The position numbers were made by a program, and so were the translations under genes. Source: Frankia sp. QA3 (lineage in GTDB: Bacteria > Actinomycetota > Actinomycetes > Frankiales > Frankiaceae). Taken from it: a stretch of DNA of 46,120 nt. The stretch is taken from assembly GCF_000262465.1 (NCBI RefSeq), contig NZ_CM001489.1:6403002-6449121 (forward strand), given 5' to 3'. Of the stretch, positions 8,404-16,971 are shown piece after piece. Under the pieces are notes generated by a model that saw only the letters and a list, made by a program, of their open reading frames with translations, ran no database searches and was not told the origin of the DNA. Within the stretch, counting starts at the first letter, position 1. Each line of letters opens with the position of its first letter.

Positions 8404-9780
8404 ATGAACCCTCCGAACGTGCCGGCCCACGGCGGCCCGCGGCTGCCCCAGATCCGTCACCTCGTCACCGAGATCCCCGGGCCGCGCTCGCGCGCGCTGG
8501 CCGCCCGCCGGGCCGGCGCGGTCGCCCGCGGGGTGGGGGAGACCCTGCCCGTGTACGTGCACGCGGCCGGCGGCGGGGTCGTCGTCGACGTCGACGGCAA
8601 CTCGTTGATCGACTTCGGGTCGGGCATCGCCGTGGTCAGCGTCGGCAACGCCGCGGACGGCGTGGTCGAGGCGGTGCGCGAACAGGTCGGCCGGTTCACG
8701 CACACCTGCTTCATGATCACGCCGTACGAGGGGTACGTCGCCGTCTGTGAGGCCCTCAACCGGCTGACCCCTGGCGACCACGACAAGCGCACGGCGCTGT
8801 TCAACTCCGGGGCGGAGGCAGTCGAGAACGCCGTCAAGATCGCCCGTTCCGCGACCGGGCGCGACGCGATCGTCGTCTTCGAGCACGCCTACCACGGGCG
8901 GACGAACCTGACGTTGGCGATGACGGCGAAATCGATGCCCTACAAGGCCGGTTTCGGGCCCTTCGCGCCCGAGGTCTACCGGGCGCCGCTGGCCTACCCC
9001 TATCGCTGGCCGACCGGTCCGGAGCACTGCGGCGAGCAGGCGGCGGCGCGGGTGATCGACCTCGTCCGGGACGAGATCGGTGCGGGCGAGGTCGCCGCGA
9101 TGGTCATCGAGCCGATCCAGGGGGAGGGCGGGTTCATCGTCCCCGGCCGCGGCTTCCTGCCCCGCCTCGCCCAGTTCTGCGCGGATGCCGGCATCCTGTT
9201 CGTCGCCGACGAGATACAGACCGGATTCGCCCGCACCGGCACGATGTTCGCCTGCGAGGACGAGGGCGTCGTGCCGGACCTCATCGCCACCGCGAAGGGC
9301 ATCGCCGGCGGGATGCCGCTGGCGGCCGTCACCGGACGGGCCGAGATCATGGACGCCCCGCAGGTCGGCGGGCTCGGTGGCACGTACGGCGGCAACCCGG
9401 CGGCGTGCGCGGCGGCGCTCGCCGCGATGGAGTTCATCGAGTCCGCGGACCTCGCCGGGCGGGCGCGGCATATCGGCGAGCTCGCGCTGCCCCGGCTGCG
9501 CGCCCTGGCAGCGCGGCACGACGTCGTCGGGGACGTCCGCGGGCGGGGCGCGATGCTCGCCCTGGAGCTGGTCCGCGGCGGTGGCGACACCGCCCCGGAC
9601 AAGGAGCTGACCGCGGCCGTCGCGGCGGCCTGCCACCGCCGCGGCCTGATCGTGCTCACCGCCGGCACGTGGGGCAACGTGCTGCGGCTGCTGCCGCCGC
9701 TGGTGATCGGCGAGTCGTTGCTGCTCGCCGGCCTCGACGTCCTCGACGAGGCGTTCGCCGAGGTCGCCGCGGGCCGCTGA
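8404..9780 (+). CDS. gabT: 4-aminobutyrate aminotransferase (class III, PLP)
   Basis: Transfers the amino group of 4-aminobutyrate (or a similar omega-amino acid) to 2-oxoglutarate, giving succinate semialdehyde. The 458-residue product has the class III aminotransferase landmarks in order: GSGIAVVSVGN, NSGAEAVENAVKIAR (phosphate loop), AYHGRTNLTLA, IEPIQGEGGF, ADEIQTGFARTG with the PLP-contacting Asp, and TAKGIAGGMPL with the Schiff-base Lys298, then GTYGGNPAACAAAL. Length and the FNSGAEAVENAVK motif point to GabT rather than ornithine or acetylornithine transaminases. ATG 8404 is preceded by GGGAG. The divergent aldehyde dehydrogenase would take the product onward to succinate. Confidence 0.9.
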   Translation: MNPPNVPAHGGPRLPQIRHLVTEIPGPRSRALAARRAGAVARGVGETLPVYVHAAGGGVVVDVDGNSLIDFGSGIAVVSVGNAADGVVEAVREQVGRFTHTCFMITPYEGYVAVCEALNRLTPGDHDKRTALFNSGAEAVENAVKIARSATGRDAIVVFEHAYHGRTNLTLAMTAKSMPYKAGFGPFAPEVYRAPLAYPYRWPTGPEHCGEQAAARVIDLVRDEIGAGEVAAMVIEPIQGEGGFIVPGRGFLPRLAQFCADAGILFVADEIQTGFARTGTMFACEDEGVVPDLIATAKGIAGGMPLAAVTGRAEIMDAPQVGGLGGTYGGNPAACAAALAAMEFIESADLAGRARHIGELALPRLRALAARHDVVGDVRGRGAMLALELVRGGGDTAPDKELTAAVAAACHRRGLIVLTAGTWGNVLRLLPPLVIGESLLLAGLDVLDEAFAEVAAGR

Positions 9781-9970
9781 CCCCGGGTCCGGCAGGCTCG
9801 CGCACCGGCGTGTCCCGGGCAGGCCCGCCGGCCCGTCGCCGACCCGTCGTGCCCGGAGGTTCGGCACATCTGTGCTGGTGGGACGGTTGCTCGTGGTAGG
9901 GGGCGGGAACAGCGGTATCGGAACCGTCGACGTCCGGCGGGCTCCGTCCACCTACGCCAGGAGGCGCCCG

Positions 9971-10615
9971 GTGACCATTGCTGCCACCTGTCCTCGTTGT
10001 CTCGGCCCGCTCCGCCCGCCCGACCTGTGGAGCAGCCAGTACCGGTGCGACGAGCACGGGGAGGTGAGCCCGTACCGGACGGCCGTCTCCTCTCGCGAGC
10101 AGTCGTTGCACGCCCTGGCCACGTCCTCGACCGTGCCCGTGTGGCTGCCGGAGCCCATGCCGGTGCACTGGTACGTCAGCGGGGTCGGCTGGGCCGGTGA
10201 CGATCGCACCGGGCCGCGGGCCACCGCGCTCGCCCTCGCCGGCCCCTCCCCGCTGGGCGGCCCGGCGGAGATGATCCTCGTGGCCGAGGAACCCGGGGTG
10301 GGCCTCGGCGCCCGGCTCGCGGGCATCGCCGGCCCCGACCCGGAGGCGCTGCCGGGCGTGCCCGAGGCCAAGGTCGAGGCCGCCGGGCATCCCACCGCGA
10401 TGTGGCCGCTGGTCGTCCCGCCCGACCGGGCGGCCTTCGTCGGTGAAGCCCGCGGGGTATGGCTGTGGCTGGTGCTCTGGCCGGCGGACGCGGCGCTGAT
10501 CCTGCTGGAGCACCTGGTGCTGCGTGACGTGCGGGACGCCCCCGAGATCGGCGAGCGGTCGTTCTTCGGTGCCGTCAGCGAGCATCTGACCGTCGGGCCG
10601 CCCGCGGTGCGGTGA
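9971..10615 (+). CDS. DUF6758-type conserved actinobacterial protein
   Basis: Function unknown. The 214-residue product starts with a zinc-ribbon-like segment (CPRCLGPLRPPDLWSSQYRCDEHG, two Cys then Cys/His), followed by a globular domain with strongly conserved-looking stretches: VPVWLPEPMPVHW, SGVGWAGDDR, GPSPLGGPAEMILVAEEPGVGLGARLAGI, and GEARGVWLWLVLWP. I recognise this pattern from Streptomyces proteins assigned to DUF6758, which sit in conserved core neighbourhoods and are followed by a PHP-domain gene there. The start is GTG 9971, chosen because GGAGG at 9960-9964 lies six bases upstream; the frame is open further up to 9872, but that part is low-quality sequence. It lies between gabT and the lipid kinase, all on the same strand. 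Confidence 0.82.
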   Translation: MTIAATCPRCLGPLRPPDLWSSQYRCDEHGEVSPYRTAVSSREQSLHALATSSTVPVWLPEPMPVHWYVSGVGWAGDDRTGPRATALALAGPSPLGGPAEMILVAEEPGVGLGARLAGIAGPDPEALPGVPEAKVEAAGHPTAMWPLVVPPDRAAFVGEARGVWLWLVLWPADAALILLEHLVLRDVRDAPEIGERSFFGAVSEHLTVGPPAVR

Positions 10616-10635
10616 GCCGGGTCACCGCGGCCGTA

Positions 10636-10657
10636 GGCTGATCCGATCGGATCAGCC
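10636..10657. promoter_or_regulatory. Perfect 22-bp palindrome overlapping a -10 candidate
   Basis: Half-site GGCTGATCCGA is followed immediately by its exact reverse complement TCGGATCAGCC, with no spacer. TAGGCT at 10634-10639, a plausible -10 hexamer, overlaps its left edge, so the transcription start would fall near the palindrome centre. It sits 20 bases before the lipid kinase start. Best reading is a repressor operator; a short terminator stem for the upstream gene is less likely because there is no loop and no T tract. Confidence 0.6.
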
Positions 10658-10677
10658 GGCGAAGGGAACGGGCCAAT

Positions 10678-11709
10678 ATGACGGAACCGTCCTCCCGGCC
10701 GGCACTCTCCCCGCCGGCACTCTCCCCGCCGGCACCCTCCCCGCCGGCACCCTCGCCCCCGGCACCCTCGCCCCCGGCACCCTCGCCCTCGGCCGCCGCG
10801 GAGGTCGACCGGGGCCTGCTCACCGTGGTCGTCAATCCGAGCGCGGGCCGCGGCCGGGCGCTGCGCCTGCTCGACGGCGTCCGCGCCGAGCTCGACCGGT
10901 GGGCGGCCGACGTGCGGGTCGCCCCCACCCGTGACCTCGCCCACGCCGGTCGGCTCGCCGCCGAGGCGACCGCGCAGGGCCGGGTGGTGGTGGCCCTCGG
11001 CGGGGACGGCCTGGCCGGGGCGGTCGCCGGGGCGGTGGCCCGGTCGGGTGGGCTGCTCGCCGTGCTGCCCGGCGGCCGCGGCAACGACTTCGCCCGTGGC
11101 CTGGGACTGAGCGCCGACCCCCGCCGCGTCGCCGCTGATCTCGCCGGGTTTCGGGAGCGGCGGGGGGACCTGCCCGAGGTCGGCGGCCGGCCGTACCTGG
11201 GGATCGCCAGCGTCGGATTCGACTCCGACGTGCAGGTCATCGCCAACCGGACCCGCCTGCTACGCGGGCGGCACGTCTACACCTACGCGGCGCTACGGGC
11301 GGTGGCGGCCTGGCGGCCGGTGCGGTTCACGGTGACGGTCGACGACGCTCCGCCCCGGGCGCTGCACGGCTGGACGGTCGCCGCGGCCAACGCGGCGTAC
11401 TACGGCGGCGGGATGCGCTTCGCCCCCGACGCCGATCTCGCCGACGGGCTGCTGGAGATCGTGCTGATCTCGCGGACGTCCCGGCTGACCTTCCTGGCGC
11501 TGTTCCCACGGGTGTTCACCGGCCGGCACGTGCACACCCGCCACGTGCGGGTGCTGCGGGGCCGGCGGGTGCGCGTCAGCGCCGACCGGCCGTTCGCGGT
11601 GTACGCCGACGGGGATCCGCTGGCCGACCTGCCCGCCGAGATCGTGGTGCGCCCGGGTGCCCTGCGCCTGCTCGTCCCGGCCGGCGCAGCCGTCCCCACC
11701 TGGCGCTGA
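10678..11709 (+). CDS. Diacylglycerol kinase-family lipid kinase
   Basis: Phosphorylates a lipid hydroxyl (diacylglycerol, sphingosine or related) using ATP; YegS/DgkB-type family. The 343-residue product has VVVNPSAGRGRA at about 46-57, the catalytic ALGGDGLAGAVAGAV motif (GGDG, about 103-118), LPGGRGNDFARGLGL at about 129-143, and a C-terminal beta-sandwich domain (GMRFAPDADLADGLLEIVL, DGDPLADLPAEI) with the conserved Asp-Gly-Asp metal site. Residues 4-40 are a repeated Ser-Pro-Pro-Ala-Pro tract coded by near-identical 15-base units, absent from typical members. ATG 10678 has a weak GGGAAC upstream. The palindrome at 10636-10657 probably controls it. Convergent with ctaD, only 34 bases away. 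Confidence 0.9.
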   Translation: MTEPSSRPALSPPALSPPAPSPPAPSPPAPSPPAPSPSAAAEVDRGLLTVVVNPSAGRGRALRLLDGVRAELDRWAADVRVAPTRDLAHAGRLAAEATAQGRVVVALGGDGLAGAVAGAVARSGGLLAVLPGGRGNDFARGLGLSADPRRVAADLAGFRERRGDLPEVGGRPYLGIASVGFDSDVQVIANRTRLLRGRHVYTYAALRAVAAWRPVRFTVTVDDAPPRALHGWTVAAANAAYYGGGMRFAPDADLADGLLEIVLISRTSRLTFLALFPRVFTGRHVHTRHVRVLRGRRVRVSADRPFAVYADGDPLADLPAEIVVRPGALRLLVPAGAAVPTWR

Positions 11710-11743
11710 CCCGCCGGTTGCCGAGTCGCCGGGCGCCCGTCGC

Positions 11744-13480
11744 CTACTGCTCGTGCTGTGCGGGCTGCGTGCGCGCGTCGGCGAGCTCCGGCGACGCGTG
11801 GTAGTCGACGAGGCCGCTGAGCTGCGGGTAGTGCAGGTCGAAGGCGGGCCGCTCGGAGCGGATCCGCGGCAGTGACCGGAAGTTGTGCCGCGGCGGCGGG
11901 CAGGACGTCGCCCATTCCAGCGAGTTCCCGTAGCCCCACGGGTCATCGACGGCGGCGAGCGCGCCACGCCGGTAGGAGTGCCACAGGTTGTAGATGAGCG
12001 GCAGCGTCGACACGGCCAGCAGGAACGCGCCGGCGGACGAGACCGTGTTCAGGGTGGTGAACCCGTCGGTCGGTCCGTAGTCGGCGTAGCGCCGCGGCAT
12101 GCCGCGCACGCCGAGCCAGTGCTGCACCAGGAACGTGGTGTGGAAGCCGATGAACATGGTCCAGAAATGGACCTTGCCCAGCCGGTCGTTCATCATCCGG
12201 CCGGTGACCTTCGGGAACCAGAAGTAGGTGCCGCCGAACGCGGCGAAGACCACGGTGCCGAACACGACGTAGTGGAAGTGGGCGACGACGAAGTAGCTGT
12301 CGCTGACGTGGAAGTCGATCGGCGGACTGGCCAGCATCACCCCGGTCAGCCCGCCCAGCAGGAAGGTCACCAGGAAGCCGAGCGCGAACAGCATCGGCGT
12401 CTCGAAGGTGAGCTGACCGCGCCACATCGTGCCGATCCAGTTGAAGAACTTGATGCCGGTCGGCACCGCGATGAGGAACGACAGCAGCGCGAAGAACGGC
12501 AGCAGCACCGCGCCGGTGACGAACATGTGGTGCGCCCACACGGCGATGGACAGCACGCCGATCCCGATCGTGGCGAAGACCAGCCCCTTGTAGCCGAACA
12601 GGGGCTTTCGGGAGAAGACCGGCAGGATCTCGCTGATGATGCCGAAGAACGGCAGCGCGATGATGTAGACCTCGGGATGGCCGAAGAACCAGAACAGGTG
12701 CTGCCACAGGATCGCCCCGCCGTTCGGCGCGTCGAACACGTGCGCGCCGAAACGGCGGTCCGCCTCCAGCGACAGCAGCTGCGCGGCCAGCACCGGGAAG
12801 GCGACCAGCACCAGGATCGACGTCACCAGGAACGTCCAGCAGAAGATGGGCAGCCGAAACATCGTCATGCCGGGCGCGCGCAGGCACAACGTCGTGGTGA
12901 CCATGTTGACCGCGCCGAGGATGGTGCCCAGACCGGACACCACCAGGCCCACGACCCACAGGTCGGCGCCGGTCACGGGCGAGTAGGCCTTGCTGTTGAG
13001 CGGGGCGTAGGCGAACCAGCCGAAGTCGGCGGCGCCGTCCGGGGTGAGGAACCCGGAGATGACGGTCAGCCCGCCGAACAGGAACAGCCAGTAGGACAGC
13101 GAGTTCAGGCGGGGGAACGCCACGTCGGGCGAGCCGATCTGCAACGGCACCAGCAGGTTGGCGAACGCGAACGCCAGCGGCGTCGCGAACAGCAGCAGCA
13201 TGACCGTGCCGTGGATCGTGAGCATCTGGTTGTACTGCTCGTTGGAGAAGTACTGCAGTCCCGGCCGGGCGAGCTCCGCCCGCATCATGACGGCCAGGAT
13301 CCCGGCGAACAGGAAGAAACCGAACGAGGTGACGAAGTACATCACGGCGATGTCCTTGTGGGACGTCGTCCGCAGGTAGCCCAGCAGGTTCGTGCGCGGC
13401 CTCGTGTGCGCCGCGACGGTGTCCTGCGGGCTGGGCCGGGTGGATGACGCCGGTTCCCGCGGCTCCTCAAGAATCGTCAC
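11744..13480 (-). CDS. ctaD: Cytochrome c oxidase subunit I (aa3 type)
   Basis: Catalytic subunit of the terminal oxidase of aerobic respiration, a 12-helix membrane protein holding heme a and the heme a3-CuB centre. The 578-residue product shows the whole signature: IHGTVMLLLF with a low-spin heme His, FWFFGHPEVYI with CuB ligand His268 and proton-channel Glu270 of A1-type enzymes, WAHHMF with two further CuB His, the K-channel Lys in PTGIKFFNW, and FVVAHFHYV with the heme a3 and heme a ligands. GTG 13480 is chosen because GGGAG lies six bases upstream; the open frame extends to 13789 without a site. No ctaC, ctaE or qcr genes flank it, as in mycobacteria where ctaD is also apart. Convergent with the lipid kinase. 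Confidence 0.95.
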   Translation of the reverse strand: MTILEEPREPASSTRPSPQDTVAAHTRPRTNLLGYLRTTSHKDIAVMYFVTSFGFFLFAGILAVMMRAELARPGLQYFSNEQYNQMLTIHGTVMLLLFATPLAFAFANLLVPLQIGSPDVAFPRLNSLSYWLFLFGGLTVISGFLTPDGAADFGWFAYAPLNSKAYSPVTGADLWVVGLVVSGLGTILGAVNMVTTTLCLRAPGMTMFRLPIFCWTFLVTSILVLVAFPVLAAQLLSLEADRRFGAHVFDAPNGGAILWQHLFWFFGHPEVYIIALPFFGIISEILPVFSRKPLFGYKGLVFATIGIGVLSIAVWAHHMFVTGAVLLPFFALLSFLIAVPTGIKFFNWIGTMWRGQLTFETPMLFALGFLVTFLLGGLTGVMLASPPIDFHVSDSYFVVAHFHYVVFGTVVFAAFGGTYFWFPKVTGRMMNDRLGKVHFWTMFIGFHTTFLVQHWLGVRGMPRRYADYGPTDGFTTLNTVSSAGAFLLAVSTLPLIYNLWHSYRRGALAAVDDPWGYGNSLEWATSCPPPRHNFRSLPRIRSERPAFDLHYPQLSGLVDYHASPELADARTQPAQHEQ

Positions 13481-13739
13481 GCTCGGCTCCCGGTTCCTCG
13501 TCGTCCGCGGCGCCGCGGGCGGGCCGCGGCGGCCGGGCGCAACCGCGGTCATAAGCCGCGACAACGCCGCCGGCGACCGCGGTCCAGGGGCGGTCGGCCG
13601 GCGGCAGCCTAACGTGCCGGTCGGGATTCTGGTTGGATGCGGGTCGAGTTTTCTTCGAATATGTTTCGCGATGCCCCGCTGGGCGGTCCGGGGGATTTCG
13701 CGGAATTTCTTACGTTCGGGCCGGCGGTCCGCGGGGCGG
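13481..13739 (-). promoter_or_regulatory. Leader/promoter region of ctaD with an AT-rich island
   Basis: 259 bases between the phosphatase end and the ctaD start. Bases 13650-13710 are strikingly AT-rich for this genome (ttttcttcgaatatg, gaatttctta), a likely promoter zone for ctaD on the minus strand. No single -35/-10 pair stands out. Confidence 0.4.
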
Positions 13740-15509
13740 TCAGGCCGGTTGGGCGCCGGGAAGGCCGTCCTCGACGACCCAGGTGGCATCGGTGAAGACC
13801 GGCGAGTCCCGCCGGGAGACGTCGGCGACGACCCGCATGTCCGCGCGCCATTCCGTCGGCGTCACCCGGACCCGGGTGTATCCCCGGCGATCGCCGCGGA
13901 AGTAGCGGACGTGCGGGTTGAGGCGGGCGTTGTTCTCCCGGACGAAGTCGTCGTTGATGAGGAAGAAGGCCGAGCTGATCGAGGTGCAGACGAACTCGGT
14001 CGCGACCGCCGGTGTCTCCGGGCGGTCGAAGTCGACGCGCAGGTCGTTCACCCAGGCGCAGTGGAGGTCCCCGGAGAGCACCACGGGATTGCGGGCCCCG
14101 CTGTCGCGCACGCCGGACAGCAGCCGCCGCCGGTAGGGGCGGTAGCCGTCGTTCTGGTCGAGGTTGGTCAGCGTGTTCCCCGCCCCGACGGGCAGCTGGC
14201 CGTCGAGCTGGGCCATCATCGTCTGCTGCGCGATCACGTTCCAGCGGGTCCGGGAGGCGTCGAGCCCCGCGCGCAGCCAGCGCTCCTGGGCTGCCCCGGC
14301 CATCGTGCCACCGGTGTTACCGAGGCCGAGGGCGGCCGGGCCGATGGCCTCCGGGGAGTTGCCCGGCACCGGGGTCCGGTACTGGCGGGTGTCCATGACG
14401 TTGAGCGTCAGCAGGCTGCCGAAGGCGAGTCGGCGGTAGACGCGCAGGTCGGGGGAGCCCGGGTTGAGCTCCGCCCGGATTGGCATGTGTTCGTAGTACG
14501 CCTGGTAGGCGGCGGCCCGCTGGCGGGCGAAGGCGGCCGGATCCTGATGGCGGTCGCCGGCGTCGCCGGCCTCGTCGACGAGGCCGGCGTAGTTGTTCTC
14601 GACCTCGTGGTCGTCCCAGGTGACGACCCAGGGCGCGGCGTGGTGGGCGGCCTGCAGCGCCGGGTCCGCCTTGTACTGGCCGTACCGGTTGCGGTAGTCC
14701 GCCAGCGTCTGGAGCTGGTCGAGTCCGGGCTGCTGCGGGGTGGTGTGCACCCGGTCCGGGAACCGGCTGTCCGGGTCGTACTCGTAGATGTAGTCGCCGA
14801 CGTGCACGACGAGATCCGGCGCGTCCGCGGCGATGGCGTCGAAGGCCGGCCAGTAGCCGTTCTGGAAGTCCTGGCAGGAGGCCAGCGCCAGGGTCAGCGC
14901 CCCGCCGGCCGCGTCCGCGCCGGCCTGCGGGGCGGCGGCGGTCCTGGTGCGGCCGACGGGGCTGAGCACGGTGCCGGCGCGGAAACGGTAGAAGTACTCG
15001 CGTCCCGGCTCCAGGCCGCGGACGTCGACGTGCACCGAGTGCGCGAACGCCGCCTGCGCGGTCTGGGTGCCGGCGCGCACCACCGAGCGGAAACTCTCGT
15101 CGGTGGCGATCTGCCAGTCGACCGGGACGTCGCGCGAGGGCATCCCGCCGCCCTTGCTGGGGCGGGGCGCCAGGCGGGTCCACAGGATGACGCCGTCGGG
15201 CAGCGGGTCGCCGCTGGCCACACCCAGGGCGAACACGCCCTCGGTCACCCCGGGGACGGGGGTCGGCGCGCGCAGCGTCGGTGCCGGGATCGGCGTCGTG
15301 CTGCCCGAGCCGCCGCAGGCCGCCAGCCCCGCCGCGGCCGCCGCCGCGCCCCCGAGCCCCAGCCCGCCGAGCAGCACCGCCCGCCGGTGCGGGCGCCCGC
15401 CCGGGGTGGGCCCGGAACCGGCCTCGGACGGACGGGATCGAAGGGGACGCTCGGGGCCCGCCGCGGCAAAACCGGTCACAGAGTCATGAGAGTAGTGCCT
15501 GCGGATCAC
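13740..15509 (-). CDS. PhoD-like alkaline phosphatase/phosphodiesterase, Tat-exported lipoprotein
   Basis: Extracellular metal-dependent phosphatase that releases phosphate from organic esters. The 589-residue product has a Tat-type signal (HRRAVLLGGLGLGG followed by an Ala-rich stretch) ending in the lipobox LAAC, so it is probably exported folded and lipid-anchored. The PhoD N-terminal domain (about 80-175) precedes the metallophosphatase core: ASCQDFQNGY, VHVGDYIYEYDP, TWDDHEVENNYAG, ARNPVVLSGDLHCAW and the C-terminal TEFVCTSISS. These carry the Asp, Asn, Cys and His ligands of the Fe-Ca centre. I chose GTG 15509 because GGAGG lies six bases before it; GTG 15530 is the alternative. Expected to be phosphate-regulated, but I see no clear PHO box. 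It lies upstream of ctaD on the same strand, 259 bases apart. Confidence 0.9.
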   Translation of the reverse strand: MIRRHYSHDSVTGFAAAGPERPLRSRPSEAGSGPTPGGRPHRRAVLLGGLGLGGAAAAAAGLAACGGSGSTTPIPAPTLRAPTPVPGVTEGVFALGVASGDPLPDGVILWTRLAPRPSKGGGMPSRDVPVDWQIATDESFRSVVRAGTQTAQAAFAHSVHVDVRGLEPGREYFYRFRAGTVLSPVGRTRTAAAPQAGADAAGGALTLALASCQDFQNGYWPAFDAIAADAPDLVVHVGDYIYEYDPDSRFPDRVHTTPQQPGLDQLQTLADYRNRYGQYKADPALQAAHHAAPWVVTWDDHEVENNYAGLVDEAGDAGDRHQDPAAFARQRAAAYQAYYEHMPIRAELNPGSPDLRVYRRLAFGSLLTLNVMDTRQYRTPVPGNSPEAIGPAALGLGNTGGTMAGAAQERWLRAGLDASRTRWNVIAQQTMMAQLDGQLPVGAGNTLTNLDQNDGYRPYRRRLLSGVRDSGARNPVVLSGDLHCAWVNDLRVDFDRPETPAVATEFVCTSISSAFFLINDDFVRENNARLNPHVRYFRGDRRGYTRVRVTPTEWRADMRVVADVSRRDSPVFTDATWVVEDGLPGAQPA

Positions 15510-15614
15510 GCGGGACCTCCGGACCCGCACATGGTTGCGTCCCTCTGCCGTACCGGCCCTCGAGTGTTCACCGCCGTGGGCCGGGTCGGCGCCGGCCGGT
15601 CCGGCAGCCGCGGA

Positions 15615-16121
15615 TCAGGCGCGGGCGGGCTGGGGGCGGCCGGGCTGCTCGCCGCCGTGCGCCTCGCCGTAGGCGCGCGTCGGGACCATCACCTTGCGTC
15701 GATAGACGCACACCAGCACGCCGTCCTGGTTGTGGCCGCGGGTCTCCACGGCGACGACGCCCCGGTCGTCACGGCTGCGGGAGGGGACCTTGTCGAGCAC
15801 GGTGGACTCGCCGTAGATCGTGTCACCGTGGAACACCGGTGCGGTGTGCCGCAGCGACTCGACCTCGAGGTTGGCGATGGCCCGGCCCGAGACGTCGGGC
15901 ACCGACATGCCCAGCAGCAGCGAGTAGACGTAGTTGCCCACCACCACGTTGCGCTTGAACTGGGTGCTCCGCTCGGCGTAGTGGGCGTCCAGGTGGAGCG
16001 GATGGTGGTTCATCGTCAGCAGGCAGAACAGGTGGTCGTCGTACTCGGTGACCGTCTTGCCCGGCCAGTGCCGGTACACGTCCCCGACCTCGAACTCCTC
16101 GAACCAGCGGCCGAACCGCAT
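15615..16121 (-). CDS. mch: MaoC-family hydratase, probable mesaconyl-CoA hydratase
   Basis: Hot-dog-fold enoyl-CoA hydratase-type enzyme. The 168-residue product begins MRFGRWFEEFEVGDVYRHWP, then carries the catalytic stretch LFCLLTMNHHPLHLDAHYA (the family's Asp/His pair), VVVGNYVYSLLLGMSVPD and HGDTIYGESTVLD. From memory, this matches closely the short MaoC protein encoded beside ccr-meaA-citE in Streptomyces (SCO6470 family), assigned to mesaconyl-CoA hydration in the ethylmalonyl-CoA pathway. ATG 16121 has GGAGGGGG about six bases upstream; the same frame stays open far upstream over unrelated sequence, which is not part of the gene. Its pathway partners (methylsuccinyl-CoA dehydrogenase-like and lyase genes) are 3.4-5.6 kb away on the same strand, separated by SUFU, TerD and oxidoreductase genes. 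Confidence 0.85.
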   Translation of the reverse strand: MRFGRWFEEFEVGDVYRHWPGKTVTEYDDHLFCLLTMNHHPLHLDAHYAERSTQFKRNVVVGNYVYSLLLGMSVPDVSGRAIANLEVESLRHTAPVFHGDTIYGESTVLDKVPSRSRDDRGVVAVETRGHNQDGVLVCVYRRKVMVPTRAYGEAHGGEQPGRPQPARA

Positions 16122-16225
16122 GACAGACCCCCTCCGGACGCGGCGGTGACGGCGCGTCACACGCACCCTTGACCGCAGAGAGTAGCTACTTTTTACGCTG
16201 CGTCGTCGCGATCGGGGTGCCCGCC

Positions 16226-16834
16226 TCAGCCGAGGTCGACCTCGCGGCGGTTCGGATCGCGCAGGTCGGTGCCCGCGGCCAGCCAGCGCTGGTGCAGCGC
16301 CTCGGGGCCGTGCACCCGCTTGAAGGCCGCCTCGTTCATGGTCATCGGCAGGACGGGCAGGAAGCGCACGGGCGCGGCGGCGGCGAACGCGGGGTCGTCC
16401 ACGGCGTCCGCGAGCGGCAGGTCGGGGATCAGGCCGCCGGGCTCGCCGACCAGGACCGCGGTGAACGGCGCGCCGTCCCACAGCGGCTCGCCGAGGTCCA
16501 GGCCGGCGCCGGGGGCGATGGGCCGGCCCTCGACCGCGGGGACGGCCGCGAGCACGGCGAGCCGGCGCAGCACGCTGTCGCGCCGGCCGCGCAGCGACAG
16601 CACGAGCTCGGCCCGCGGCCCGGCGGGGTCGCGCACGGCGGAGTCGGACGCCGTCATCGGCTCCCGGGACATGCCGAGGGTGAGGTACCGGACGACGCCG
16701 CCGCGGTCGGGGCCGAACCGCAGCACGTCCATCTGCTCCGTGCCGAGAAAGGTCACCGAGGCGCGCCCGGTGTCCCGGCCGAACAGCGCCGTGACGTGCC
16801 CCTCGACCGATCGACTCAGGGCGCTGTCGCTCAC
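16226..16834 (-). CDS. SUFU (suppressor-of-fused) domain protein
   Basis: Function unknown; bacterial SUFU-domain proteins are often accessory or toxin-immunity-like, but some are single core genes. The 202-residue product has the pattern of the family: VEGHVTALFGRDTG, a VRYLTLGMSREPMT strand pair, PRAELVLSLRG, and the C-terminal MTMNEAAFKRVHGPEALHQRW. I chose GTG 16834 because an 8-codon upstream frame stops in an overlapping GTGA there, with a leaderless-type promoter before it; GTG 16888 lies upstream of that promoter. Divergent from the double-TerD gene (138 bases between starts) and directly upstream of the MaoC gene on the same strand. No toxin gene is adjacent, so an immunity role is not supported. 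Confidence 0.75.
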   Translation of the reverse strand: MSDSALSRSVEGHVTALFGRDTGRASVTFLGTEQMDVLRFGPDRGGVVRYLTLGMSREPMTASDSAVRDPAGPRAELVLSLRGRRDSVLRRLAVLAAVPAVEGRPIAPGAGLDLGEPLWDGAPFTAVLVGEPGGLIPDLPLADAVDDPAFAAAAPVRFLPVLPMTMNEAAFKRVHGPEALHQRWLAAGTDLRDPNRREVDLG

Positions 16835-16857
16835 GGGACCCGTGCCGCTGTTCGCAT
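16831..16857 (-). CDS. Possible 8-codon leaderless upstream ORF overlapping the SUFU start
   Basis: ATG at 16857-16855 begins MRTAARVP and its TGA (16833-16831) overlaps the SUFU GTG start as GTGA. TACGAT, a good actinobacterial -10 hexamer on the minus strand at 16870-16865, ends exactly seven bases before this ATG, which is the spacing of leaderless mRNAs. If real, ribosomes entering at the ATG would be handed to the SUFU start. Too short to prove by composition. Confidence 0.4.
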   Translation of the reverse strand: MRTAARVP

Positions 16858-16971
16858 GGCTCCGATCGTAGGGTCGGCGGGAGCGCACGTGCCGCCGGTC
16901 CCGCCCGGGAACCGTCGCACCCGGCGCCGGCGTTCAACATGGTGCGCGACGACCTCGGAGAGGCTACGGCT

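Noticed and set aside
13481..13789. 103-codon N-terminal extension of ctaD
   Set aside because: No ribosome-binding site and unlike any subunit I; GTG 13480 has GGGAG at good spacing and gives the usual length.
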